From the IMG/VR virus record IMGVR_UViG_3300025138_011200, positions 1 through 22,534 of that record: DNA of 22,534 nt; one strand, 5' to 3'. The notes under the pieces were generated by a model that had not been told where the DNA came from, did no database searches, and worked only from the letters and a program-made list of their open reading frames with translations. A program made the position numbers and the translations under genes. This stretch comes from a virus. Of this stretch, positions 1 through 5,962 are shown piece after piece (within the stretch, counting starts at the first letter, position 1; each line of letters begins with the position of its first letter).

Positions 1-395
1 GTAAAAATACTTATTATGAAGACCCTGAAGAATTTGAAATACAAATAGATTTAACACGAGAAGATATTGACCATTTAATTAAAGCAAAAAGTGCTTTAGC
101 TGATGTAAATAATATGTTAATAACTACCGCTACTGATTTTGATGGAGTAAATGTATGTGAAATTATATTTGGTGACAATACAGGTTTTTCGAATAGAATT
201 ACGTACCAACTTAGAGGTAATATTACTAAAGGAGATATTCAAATCCCATTTGATTCAGATATATTTAAAGATATATTAAGTGCCAATAAAGATATGGAGA
301 AAGGTACATTAAAAATATCAGAAGTAGGTATGTTAAAAGCAAATTTCTTAACAGAAGAAACAGAAAGTGAATATTTTATCGCAAGAAACGAATAG
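1..395 (+). CDS. Sliding clamp, C-terminal part (T4 gp45-like), partial
   Basis: The reading frame is open from the left edge (codons in phase with base 3) and ends at TAA 393-395, so only about 130 C-terminal residues are present. The tail reads ILSANKDMEKGTLKISEVG and ends near EYFIARNE. This resembles the last domain of T4 gp45: beta-rich, with a Tyr-Lys/Gly-Thr-Leu-Lys-Ile strand followed by an acidic strand and a final AxxxxFxxE..YFIA pattern. The family forms the trimeric ring that holds the polymerase on DNA and, in T4, also activates late transcription. The call leans on context, since gp44- and gp62-like clamp-loader genes follow at 3700 and 4877. The ATG at 114 is internal and not the start. 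Identification is moderate because the N-terminal domain is missing. Confidence 0.62.
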   Translation, partial: KNTYYEDPEEFEIQIDLTREDIDHLIKAKSALADVNNMLITTATDFDGVNVCEIIFGDNTGFSNRITYQLRGNITKGDIQIPFDSDIFKDILSANKDMEKGTLKISEVGMLKANFLTEETESEYFIARNE

Positions 396-398
396 GTC

Positions 399-419
399 AT
401 ATACGTATAATCGAATATA
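399..419 (+). promoter_or_regulatory. Promoter-like AT motif upstream of hsp20
   Basis: The gap between the clamp and hsp20 contains CATATACGTATAATCG followed by AATATAAAT. A similar CATATA-(T/C)-(G/T)-TATA block sits ahead of the genes at 6988 and 19367. A promoter is inferred from position and recurrence only. The region is AT-rich and chance similarity is possible. Confidence 0.3.
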
Positions 420-462
420 AATTGTAGCTAGGGCACGATGTTATGTTCAAATAAAATAAACC

Positions 463-477
463 GAGAGCTTCGGCCTC
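463..477 (+). promoter_or_regulatory. UUCG-tetraloop hairpin in the hsp20 leader
   Basis: GAGAGC-TTCG-GCCTC can fold into a short stem with a single bulged A, closed by a C(UUCG)G tetraloop, an unusually stable loop. It lies 17 bases upstream of the hsp20 ATG. No T-run follows, so it does not look like an intrinsic terminator. It could stabilise the 5' end of the mRNA or tune translation; which of these is unknown. Confidence 0.4.
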
Positions 478-493
478 ACAAAAACTAAATGAT

Positions 494-910
494 ATGAGTA
501 CATTATTCAACGAACAATCAAAGTTCGACTTACTATTCCGTAACCTTTTTAAGGCAGACGGAGTTTTCCAACCAACAACGTTTGAAAACAAGCAACCCCA
601 CCCACTAGATATTTATTACGACGATGAAGGACTTCATTTTGAAGTTGCCTGTACTGGTCTAACTAAAAAGGACATCTTATTAGAGATTGATGGTGATCTT
701 TTAAAAATTATCTATGATAAACCAACCGAAGAAGAAAATTATAGTGGTTACATCTATAAAGGATTAGCTAAAAGATCTTTTAACTTAGGTTATAAAGTAG
801 CAGCTAAATTCGAACTTGAGAAATTAGAAGCTGAAATGAAAGATGGTTTGCTCCATTTATTTATTCCAATCGCGGAATCCAAAAAAGCAAAAACAATTAA
901 AATAAAATAA
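494..910 (+). CDS. Small heat-shock protein (Hsp20 / alpha-crystallin family)
   Basis: This 138-residue protein is an ATP-independent holdase that binds unfolding proteins and passes them to refolding chaperones. A variable N-terminal arm (about 1-37) is followed by an alpha-crystallin domain (about 38-130). The hallmark strand pattern AEMKDGLLHLFIP near the end corresponds to the family A-x3-G-L-x-(hydrophobic)-x-(hydrophobic)-P signature. The C-terminus ends TIKIK and so carries an IxI-type motif used in oligomer assembly. The length is normal for the family. GroES and GroEL follow downstream, separated only by a 107-residue unknown gene, so a joint folding role is likely. Hsp20 genes occur in T4-like cyanophages. 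The ATG at 494 is the first usable start after a 98-base leader that carries a hairpin. Confidence 0.92.
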   Translation: MSTLFNEQSKFDLLFRNLFKADGVFQPTTFENKQPHPLDIYYDDEGLHFEVACTGLTKKDILLEIDGDLLKIIYDKPTEEENYSGYIYKGLAKRSFNLGYKVAAKFELEKLEAEMKDGLLHLFIPIAESKKAKTIKIK

Positions 911-947
911 AAGTTTTACCAAAAAGGCGTGTCCTAGCGCAATATTA

Positions 948-975
948 TTCGTATATTCACGATATATTAATATAT
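948..975 (+). promoter_or_regulatory. Promoter motif TTCGTATATTCACG with adjacent palindrome
   Basis: TTCGTATATTCACG (948-961) recurs almost exactly at 21088 (TTTGTATATTCACG) and 21583 (TTCGTATCTTCACG), each time in a gap just before a gene. The core TATATTCA resembles the Bacteroidota -7 box (TAnnTTTG), although no TTTG is evident 20 bases upstream here. A perfect 14-base palindrome, ATATATTAATATAT, follows at 962-975, and the ATG is at 990. It probably drives the GroES/GroEL operon. Confidence 0.48.
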
Positions 976-989
976 AAACTAAATAAGTT

Positions 990-1313
990 ATGTCCGAACA
1001 AAAACGCAGGAAATCAATACAAGTTATTACTGACCCTTTATTAGAACCATTCTTTATTACTAAGGATGAATACAGTTATACTGTAAAACAAAATGTCACA
1101 TCAGATGCAACGCATTTTAGATCAAAAGGAAATGCAAAAACATATGAAAAATCTTTGTATTATTTTGCTCGTTTTGATCAGGCATTAAATAAAATATGTG
1201 ATTTAAAATCAGATACTGAAAATTACGATAGTTTAAAAGAGTATATTAACAATTATATAAAAATTAGTACTAACATTAAAAATTACACAGATGGAATTAG
1301 AAGCATTGTTTGA
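990..1313 (+). CDS. Unknown small phage protein upstream of groES
   Basis: I do not recognise this 107-residue protein with confidence. It is hydrophilic, with a basic start (SEQKRRKS), a central beta-like stretch (FFITKDEYSYTVKQN), then a probable helical part containing YEKSLYYFARFDQALNKI. The pattern of a short 'data-like' strand followed by a column or helix of the type 'YF..FDQALN' loosely recalls small phage DUF proteins such as DUF5405, but this is only an impression. Its last 23 bases overlap the groES start (1291), so the two are probably translationally coupled. It is the first gene after the promoter-like motif at 948. Confidence 0.7.
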   Translation: MSEQKRRKSIQVITDPLLEPFFITKDEYSYTVKQNVTSDATHFRSKGNAKTYEKSLYYFARFDQALNKICDLKSDTENYDSLKEYINNYIKISTNIKNYTDGIRSIV

Positions 1314-1602
1314 TGCAGTAATCGTTAAACCAGCCGATGTTGAAGAAACAACTTATGGCTCAATTATTGTACCTGATTTAGGTAAAGATAGAAATGAACA
1401 TGGAACCGTAGTAGCAGTAGGTCCAGGTCAAAATACTTTAATGGGAACCTTTATCGAAACAACAATACAGGTAGGTGATAAAGTTGTATTACCAACGGTA
1501 GGTTTTACTAAATTACAACATTTGGGAGATGAATATTACATTGGCCCTGAAAACCAAATTTTAGCAAAAATTAATAAAAAAGACACAAAAGAAGATGAGT
1601 AA
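1291..1602 (+). CDS. groES: GroES-type co-chaperonin
   Basis: This 103-residue protein is of normal GroES length (T4 gp31 is slightly longer). It would cap the GroEL ring and close the folding chamber. The N-terminal strand LFDAVIVKPADVE is followed by a mobile loop ending in GSIIVPD, which holds the hydrophobic IIV tripeptide that docks on GroEL. Then come HGTVVAVGPG, VGDKVVLP and a terminal ILAKI strand, all in canonical order. The start ATG overlaps the previous gene and the end overlaps groEL by 8 bases, giving the usual ES-EL order in one operon. The acidic and lysine-rich tail KKDTKEDE is short and non-conserved. Confidence 0.95.
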   Translation: MELEALFDAVIVKPADVEETTYGSIIVPDLGKDRNEHGTVVAVGPGQNTLMGTFIETTIQVGDKVVLPTVGFTKLQHLGDEYYIGPENQILAKINKKDTKEDE

Positions 1603-3211
1603 ACAAGTTACATTAGGCTCAATAGCCAGGGAAAATTTAGTTAAGGGTATTGATATATTAGCTGATGCTGTTGTATCAACATTAGGTCCTAACGGTAGAA
1701 ATGTTGTTATCGCTAACGATAATGGCGCTCCACAATCAACAAAAGATGGAGTAACAGTTGCTAAATCTATTATCCTAAAAAATCCAGAACAAGAGTTAGG
1801 GGTACAATTGGTAAAGCAAGCAGCAATTAAAACAGCAGAAAAAGCAGGTGATGGTACAACAACATCTACTTTATTAGCTCGTGAAATGGTAAAAGCAGGA
1901 TTAAATGCATTAAATAATGATGAGAATGCTGTTCAAATTAAGAGAGATATTGATGTAGCTGTAAAACAAGTAGTTACTAACCTTAAACTACAAATCTCAG
2001 AAGATATTTCAGGTGAAGAACAATTAGAACAAATTGCTACAATTTCAGCAAATAATGACCCAGAAACTGGGAAATTAATTGCTACTGCCATTGATAAAGT
2101 AGGTATGGAAGGTGTAGTTCATATCGAAGAATCTCGTACTGGAGAAACATATCTTGAAACAGTTGAAGGAATGCAATTTGATAGAGGTTATAAATCACCT
2201 TATTTTGTTACTAATAATAACACTATGACTGCAACTTTAGATAACCCACTTATTTTAATTGCAGATTCAAAAATTACACAAGTAAAAGAATTACTACCAA
2301 TACTTGAAAGTGTATCATCCCAAGCAAAATCATTGTTGATTATTGCTGAAGATATAGACCAAGAAGCATTAGCAACTCTTATTGTTAATAAAATGAGAGG
2401 TACTATGAAAGTATGTGCTGTTAAAGCTCCTGATTTTGGTGATAGACGTAAATTAGTCTTAGAAGATATTGCAGTTACAACTGGTGGTGTTGTTTTTGAT
2501 AAGCAAAAGGGAATGAAGATGGATAAGTTTAGTTGGGATTGGTTTGGAGAAGCTAGAACTGCAACTATAGATAAAGAAAAAACAACTTTAGTAGATGGAA
2601 AAGGAACAGTTGAATCAATTGAAACACGTATTGAAGAACTACAACAACAAATTGACAAAGCAGATTCCCCGTTTGAAATCGAAAAACTCCAAGAAAGACT
2701 TGCGAAATTCGTCGGAGGAGTAGCTGTTATTCATGTAGGTGGTAATACTGAAACCGAAATGAAAGAAAAGAAAGATAGAGTTGATGATGCATTACACGCT
2801 ACTAAAGCTGCTATTGAAGAAGGTATTGTTCCTGGTGGTGGTATGGCTTTACTATACGCCTCTAAAGATATAAAATCATCTTCTACTGGAGCAAGTATTG
2901 TAAAAAAAGCATGTAGAAAACCATTTAATCAAATTCTAGTTAATGCCGGATATGATAATACTCAAGCAGAAATCTTATCAGCAAAATTAGTTACCCAAGG
3001 TAAAACCTGGGATGGTTATAATATTAAGACTGAAGAGATAGTTGATATGAAAGAAGCAGGTATTATTGATCCAACTAAAGTAGCTAGAGCAGCATTACAA
3101 AATGCAGCTTCAGTAGCAGGTACCGTTTTATTAACAGAATGTACGGTGGTAAATGAACCATCAGAGGATACTCCTCAACAACAAGTAGACCCATCAATGA
3201 TGGGATATTAA
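1595..3211 (+). CDS. groEL: GroEL-type chaperonin (Hsp60)
   Basis: This 538-residue protein is near full length (E. coli GroEL has 548). It is an ATP-driven double-ring folding machine that works with GroES. The equatorial ATP site is intact: GPNGRNVVI at 31-39, TKDGVTVA with Asp51, GDGTTTS with Asp86, and VDDALHAT with the catalytic Asp near 397-398, followed by GGGMALL. The apical domain includes FDRGYKSPYFVTN. The usual flexible GGM-repeat tail is absent; the protein ends DPSMMGY. A Trp-rich segment (FSWDWFG, about 310) sits where cellular GroELs have a plain LG-type sequence. It is therefore a divergent but probably active phage chaperonin. It starts inside the end of groES and is followed 20 bases later by the Hc1-like gene. 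Confidence 0.97.
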   Translation: MSKQVTLGSIARENLVKGIDILADAVVSTLGPNGRNVVIANDNGAPQSTKDGVTVAKSIILKNPEQELGVQLVKQAAIKTAEKAGDGTTTSTLLAREMVKAGLNALNNDENAVQIKRDIDVAVKQVVTNLKLQISEDISGEEQLEQIATISANNDPETGKLIATAIDKVGMEGVVHIEESRTGETYLETVEGMQFDRGYKSPYFVTNNNTMTATLDNPLILIADSKITQVKELLPILESVSSQAKSLLIIAEDIDQEALATLIVNKMRGTMKVCAVKAPDFGDRRKLVLEDIAVTTGGVVFDKQKGMKMDKFSWDWFGEARTATIDKEKTTLVDGKGTVESIETRIEELQQQIDKADSPFEIEKLQERLAKFVGGVAVIHVGGNTETEMKEKKDRVDDALHATKAAIEEGIVPGGGMALLYASKDIKSSSTGASIVKKACRKPFNQILVNAGYDNTQAEILSAKLVTQGKTWDGYNIKTEEIVDMKEAGIIDPTKVARAALQNAASVAGTVLLTECTVVNEPSEDTPQQQVDPSMMGY

Positions 3212-3231
3212 TTAATAATAAATAAATAAAA

Positions 3232-3399
3232 ATGACAAAACAAGAATTATTCGAGGAAATTGAATTAAATTTCAATACCTTATCAGCAGAACACGTAGGG
3301 ACAACAAAAGCATCTCAACAACGTGCACGTAAAGCAGCAATGAAAATTAAGAATCTAATTACAGATTATAAAAAAGCATCTGTAGCAGAATCTAAATAA
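3232..3399 (+). CDS. Hc1 / histone H1-like small basic protein
   Basis: This short 55-residue gene follows groEL by 20 bases. The translation begins MTKQELFEEIELNF and continues through TTKASQQRARKAAMKIKNLI to KKASVAESK. The pattern of an acidic helix, then A/S-x-x-RARKA-x-x-x-L-x-x-L-x-x-x-Y/F-x-x-x-S/K, matches the 55-60 residue 'histone H1-like' (Hc1-type) proteins widespread in Bacteroidota, thought to bind DNA through the basic helix. In a phage it could help organise or protect replicating DNA, or alter host nucleoid structure. The intrinsic terminator immediately downstream makes it the last gene of the chaperone operon. Recognition is from pattern memory and has not been tested by a search. 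Confidence 0.72.
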   Translation: MTKQELFEEIELNFNTLSAEHVGTTKASQQRARKAAMKIKNLITDYKKASVAESK

Positions 3400-3406
3400 T
3401 TTAATT

Positions 3407-3435
3407 GGGGGAGCTTGTCTCCCCCATTTATTTTT
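3407..3435 (+). terminator. Rho-independent terminator of the chaperone operon
   Basis: GGGGGAG (3407-3413), loop CTTGT, CTCCCCC (3419-3425) form a perfect 7-bp GC-rich stem, followed by ATTTATTTTT. In a roughly 30% GC genome this G5/C5 stem stands out strongly. It lies 7 bases after the Hc1-like stop codon and separates the chaperone module from the clamp-loader genes. Confidence 0.88.
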
Positions 3436-3446
3436 CGTATATTATA
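3415..3446 (+). promoter_or_regulatory. Promoter-like site nested in the terminator
   Basis: TTG in the terminator loop (3415-3417), 20 bases, then TATATTAT (3438-3445) inside TTCGTATATTATATA fits the Bacteroidota -33/-7 layout. The TTCGTATATT core is shared with the sites at 948, 21088 and 21583. The next gene's ATG is at 3450, so transcription from here would give a nearly leaderless mRNA. This is suggestive only. Confidence 0.32.
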
Positions 3447-3449
3447 TAC

Positions 3450-3719
3450 ATGGAAAAAATAACAAAAGAAGAGTATATTTTAATTGCTCGTAGAGTTCCT
3501 CCTGGAGATAAATGGAGATTAGTTGCAAATGAACCCGATGGTCCATTGCATAAAACATTAACTGATACTCTAGAAGCATATATGGTTAAAACCGGATTTA
3601 AGGGAGAATATAGATTAGCCCCTTTAAAAAGTGAGTTATATGCTATATCTACAACAGAGGAAGAAGTAAAACCAGAACCAATAAAAACATATTCGATTTA
3701 TGGCGAATTCGGACAATAG
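3450..3719 (+). CDS. Unknown 89-residue protein before clamp loader
   Basis: I do not recognise this protein. A TTG at 3405 is in frame upstream but lies in the terminator, so the ATG at 3450 (MEKITKEEYIL) is the sensible start. The sequence looks like a compact alpha/beta domain (ILIARRVPPGDKWRLVAN, then a helix LTDTLEAYMVKTGFKGEYRL) with an acidic, proline-containing tail (EEEVKPEPIKTY). The last 20 bases overlap the start of the gp44-like gene, suggesting translational coupling and perhaps a replication-linked role. Confidence 0.72.
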   Translation: MEKITKEEYILIARRVPPGDKWRLVANEPDGPLHKTLTDTLEAYMVKTGFKGEYRLAPLKSELYAISTTEEEVKPEPIKTYSIYGEFGQ

Positions 3720-4626
3720 TCTATTAGTAGAAAAGTATAGACCTAAAACATTAAATAATTATGTTGGTAACGAAAATATAAAAAAATCTATATCTTCATA
3801 CTTAAACCAAAATGATATACAAAATTTTATATTTTATGGTCCTGCAGGAACTGGTAAAACAACCTTAGCAAAGATTATTATTAATACTTTAGATTGTGAT
3901 CATCTATACATTAATGCTTCTGATGAACGTGGTATTGAAACTATTAGAGATAAAGTTTCTAGTTTTGCATCTGTTGCTTCATTTAAACCACTTAAAGTAG
4001 TTATTTTAGACGAAGCAGATTTTCTTACTATTCAAGCTCAAGCCTCACTCAGAAACATAATTGAAACCTTTTCACGTACTACAAGGTTTATTATGACTTG
4101 TAATTTTGTAGAACGTATTATTGATCCACTACAATCTAGGTGTCAAGTACTTAAAATTATACCCCCAACTAAAAAAGATGTTGCTAAACATTTAAATTGG
4201 ATTTGTAATGAAGAATCAATTACACATGAAATAAGTGATTTAGTACCATTAGTTAACCAATATTATCCTGATTTACGTAAATGTATTAATACTATACAAT
4301 TATCTACACAGGATAGTATATTAAAATTAGATAAATCAATATTAATATCATCTAATTATATAGATAAAATTATTAATGTCTTATCATCTAGAAAATCAGC
4401 TAATTCGGCAGATTTTAAAGTAATCCGTCAAATTATTGCTGATGCTAATGTTGATGATTTTGATGAATTATTTAAATCTTTATACAATAAATCAGGTGAA
4501 TATTTACCTGGTAAAGAAGGTACAGCCACTATTTTAATAAACGAACACCAATATAAAGCAAATTTCCGTATTGACAAGGAAATAAATATAATGTCATTAA
4601 TTCAAAACTTAATAAATAATAAATAA
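3700..4626 (+). CDS. Clamp loader large subunit (T4 gp44 / RFC-small-type AAA+ ATPase)
   Basis: This 308-residue protein is close to T4 gp44 (319). It is the AAA+ subunit that opens the sliding clamp and loads it at primer-template junctions. The sequence begins with the RFC-type opening VEKYRPKTLNNYVGNE. Walker A is GPAGTGKTT (47-55), Walker B is VVILDEAD with the DEAD box at 104-107, a sensor-1-like TCNF lies at about 133-136, and the SRC arginine-finger motif is at 146-148. A helical collar domain follows. It starts within the end of the preceding gene and is followed by an 80-residue gene and then the gp62-like gene, close to the T4 order 45-44-62. Confidence 0.94.
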   Translation: MANSDNSLLVEKYRPKTLNNYVGNENIKKSISSYLNQNDIQNFIFYGPAGTGKTTLAKIIINTLDCDHLYINASDERGIETIRDKVSSFASVASFKPLKVVILDEADFLTIQAQASLRNIIETFSRTTRFIMTCNFVERIIDPLQSRCQVLKIIPPTKKDVAKHLNWICNEESITHEISDLVPLVNQYYPDLRKCINTIQLSTQDSILKLDKSILISSNYIDKIINVLSSRKSANSADFKVIRQIIADANVDDFDELFKSLYNKSGEYLPGKEGTATILINEHQYKANFRIDKEINIMSLIQNLINNK

Positions 4627-4634
4627 TTAAAACT

Positions 4635-4877
4635 ATGGAACAACCAGTTCAACAACCCAAAATTGATTTATCAAACACTTCAGCATTAAAAAACTTTGAT
4701 GGTGGAGACACATTTAGACAAGAATTTATTATTCGTAAAGTATCTAGATTTGTTACAGGAACAGATGAAGATGCTATGATGCCTATCCCAGTATTTGTAT
4801 GTACATCTTCTGGTAAAATTGTAGGTGAAGGATTACCTCCAGAATTAAGAGAAGAATATAAAGATATAACTCTTTAA
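4635..4877 (+). CDS. Unknown 80-residue protein between clamp-loader subunits
   Basis: I do not recognise this protein. A disordered, Gln/Pro-rich N-terminus (MEQPVQQPKIDLS) leads into DTFRQEFIIRKVSRFVTGTDED, then MMPIPVFVCTSSGKIVGEGLPPELREEY. It has one Cys and no metal-site pattern. The stop shares its last base with the gp62-like start (TAATG), so it is probably co-translated with the clamp loader. In T4, genes 44 and 62 are adjacent with nothing between them, so this is an insertion relative to T4. Nothing in it resembles the RegA repressor. Confidence 0.72.
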   Translation: MEQPVQQPKIDLSNTSALKNFDGGDTFRQEFIIRKVSRFVTGTDEDAMMPIPVFVCTSSGKIVGEGLPPELREEYKDITL

Positions 4878-5290
4878 TGAAAAACATCTTTGATTGGTTA
4901 AAAGCAATTAATAACACCAAACCCCCAGTTGAGTCTTTTACAGATAAAGACTGGGAAGTTTGGAATAGTTATATGATACATAGATTTTTGTCTATGAATC
5001 CTGATTATATAGAAGTTGTAAATTATGTTCAAGATTTTCCACCACAGGAAAAAAGAATGATTTATAATATATATAGAGAATTTATTCCTAAAAATAATAA
5101 ATGGAGTAAATATATCAAGTCTAAGGTAAAACAACCTAATACGGATCTAGTTAACCATATTAAAGATAATTTTCAATGTTCAAGTAAAGAAGCAAAAGAA
5201 TATATAACTTTGTTGGATACCCCACAAATTAGTCGTATATTATCAAATAGAGGATTAAATATAAAAGAAATTAAACCATTATTAAAATGA
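4877..5290 (+). CDS. Clamp loader small subunit (T4 gp62-like)
   Basis: This 137-residue protein is shorter than T4 gp62 (187). The N-terminal part FDWLKAINNTK...DKDWEVWNSYMIHRFLSMNPDYI resembles the gp62 pattern of a short amphipathic start followed by Y-x-x-(F/Y)-x-(V/I)-(N/H)-R-x-L-S-M. A C-terminal helical region (VNHIKDNFQCSSKEAKEYI then LLDTPQISRIL) corresponds to the gp62 segment about a 'YGYS..KA' helix. The subunit completes the 4:1 gp44:gp62 loader. Position right after gp44 and small size support the call. Its end overlaps the next gene in an ATGA junction. Confidence 0.8.
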   Translation: MKNIFDWLKAINNTKPPVESFTDKDWEVWNSYMIHRFLSMNPDYIEVVNYVQDFPPQEKRMIYNIYREFIPKNNKWSKYIKSKVKQPNTDLVNHIKDNFQCSSKEAKEYITLLDTPQISRILSNRGLNIKEIKPLLK

Positions 5291-5511
5291 ATAAATTAGT
5301 AAATATGTTACGTTTATCTGCACAAGCAGATAGAGCAAAAGCACTATTATCACTTGAATTATTAGGTAATAAAGCAGTTGGTATTGGAGATCATTCAACT
5401 GGAGACTTTTATAAGAATGCTGAAGAAGCACTTATTATGTTAGTTGATGCCGATGATAGATTAGGAGCATTAGATAAATATTTTGATTCTAAAGGACAAA
5501 TCAATGGGTAG
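5287..5511 (+). CDS. Unknown 74-residue protein
   Basis: I do not recognise this protein. The translation starts MNKLVNMLRLSAQADRAKAL and is probably mostly helical, with alternating Ala/Leu and a Gly-containing middle (GNKAVGIGDHSTGDFYKNAEEAL), then MLVDADDRLGALDKYF. It overlaps the gp62-like stop by 4 bases (ATGA), and its end overlaps the next start by 8 bases. That tight packing supports a real gene in the replication operon. Confidence 0.68.
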   Translation: MNKLVNMLRLSAQADRAKALLSLELLGNKAVGIGDHSTGDFYKNAEEALIMLVDADDRLGALDKYFDSKGQING

Positions 5512-5962
5512 TATAATATCCAAATATTTTGAAAATGTAGGCCATTTTGGTAATAACGCAAAAGAAATAGAAAAAGTTATGAGTGATAGAGAAATTATGA
5601 ATGCCAAAAAAGGTATATCAGCAAAATTAGGTGTACAAGTATTTGAAAAAGAGTACCCTGAATTATCTAAGGAATTTAAAAAAATACAAAAAGAAATGTA
5701 TGAAATGTTTGCTCGTAAACATATGGATTATGGGTTAAATAATATTGCTTTAGGCGGAGATATCGTTAATAACAGCGATGACAAACAATTCTCACTAACT
5801 GGGTTATGTATTAGATTAACTGATAAAATATCACGTTTAAAAAATCTATTAATTAATGGTAGATCATTTGTTGAAGGTGAGGGTATGCAGGATACATTTA
5901 TAGATATTGCCAATTATGGAATAATCGGTCTTTTAGTAGGTCGTGATAAATGGAAAAAATAG
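5504..5962 (+). CDS. DUF1599 / nucleotide-modification-associated domain 1 (Nmad1) protein
   Basis: This is a 152-residue protein from the ATG at 5504; an in-frame TTG at 5483 would add 7 residues, but AGGAC sits well placed for the ATG. Signature blocks are KHMDYG (72-77), FSLTGLCIRLTDKISRLKNL (about 96-115) and DTFIDIANYGIIGLL (from 130), the order typical of the DUF1599 family. Members occur in phages and near nucleotide-modification enzymes, and comparative genomics has linked them to modified DNA bases; a biochemical role is not settled. Its neighbours are replication and nuclease genes. The presence of the sugar cassette downstream makes a DNA-modification link an open possibility. Confidence 0.78.
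   Translation: MGSIISKYFENVGHFGNNAKEIEKVMSDREIMNAKKGISAKLGVQVFEKEYPELSKEFKKIQKEMYEMFARKHMDYGLNNIALGGDIVNNSDDKQFSLTGLCIRLTDKISRLKNLLINGRSFVEGEGMQDTFIDIANYGIIGLLVGRDKWKK

Noticed and set aside
962-975. Palindrome ATATATTAATATAT as a repressor operator
   Set aside because: AT-only palindromes are expected by chance in such AT-rich DNA; kept only as a note beside the promoter-like site.
2200-2658. Long open frame (152 codons) on the - strand inside groEL
   Set aside because: It is the antisense of a strongly conserved chaperonin coding region, and low-complexity Ser/Leu-rich translation shows it is a shadow.
3405-3449. Upstream TTG start for the 89-residue gene
   Set aside because: The extension runs through the terminator stem and encodes unlikely residues; ATG 3450 is better.
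3450-4877. RegA translational repressor among the small genes near the loader
   Set aside because: Neither the 89- nor the 80-residue protein has the length or sequence pattern of RegA.
5483-5503. Upstream TTG start for the Nmad1-type gene
   Set aside because: ATG 5504 has a properly placed AGGA and begins with a sensible methionine; the upstream extension is not needed.
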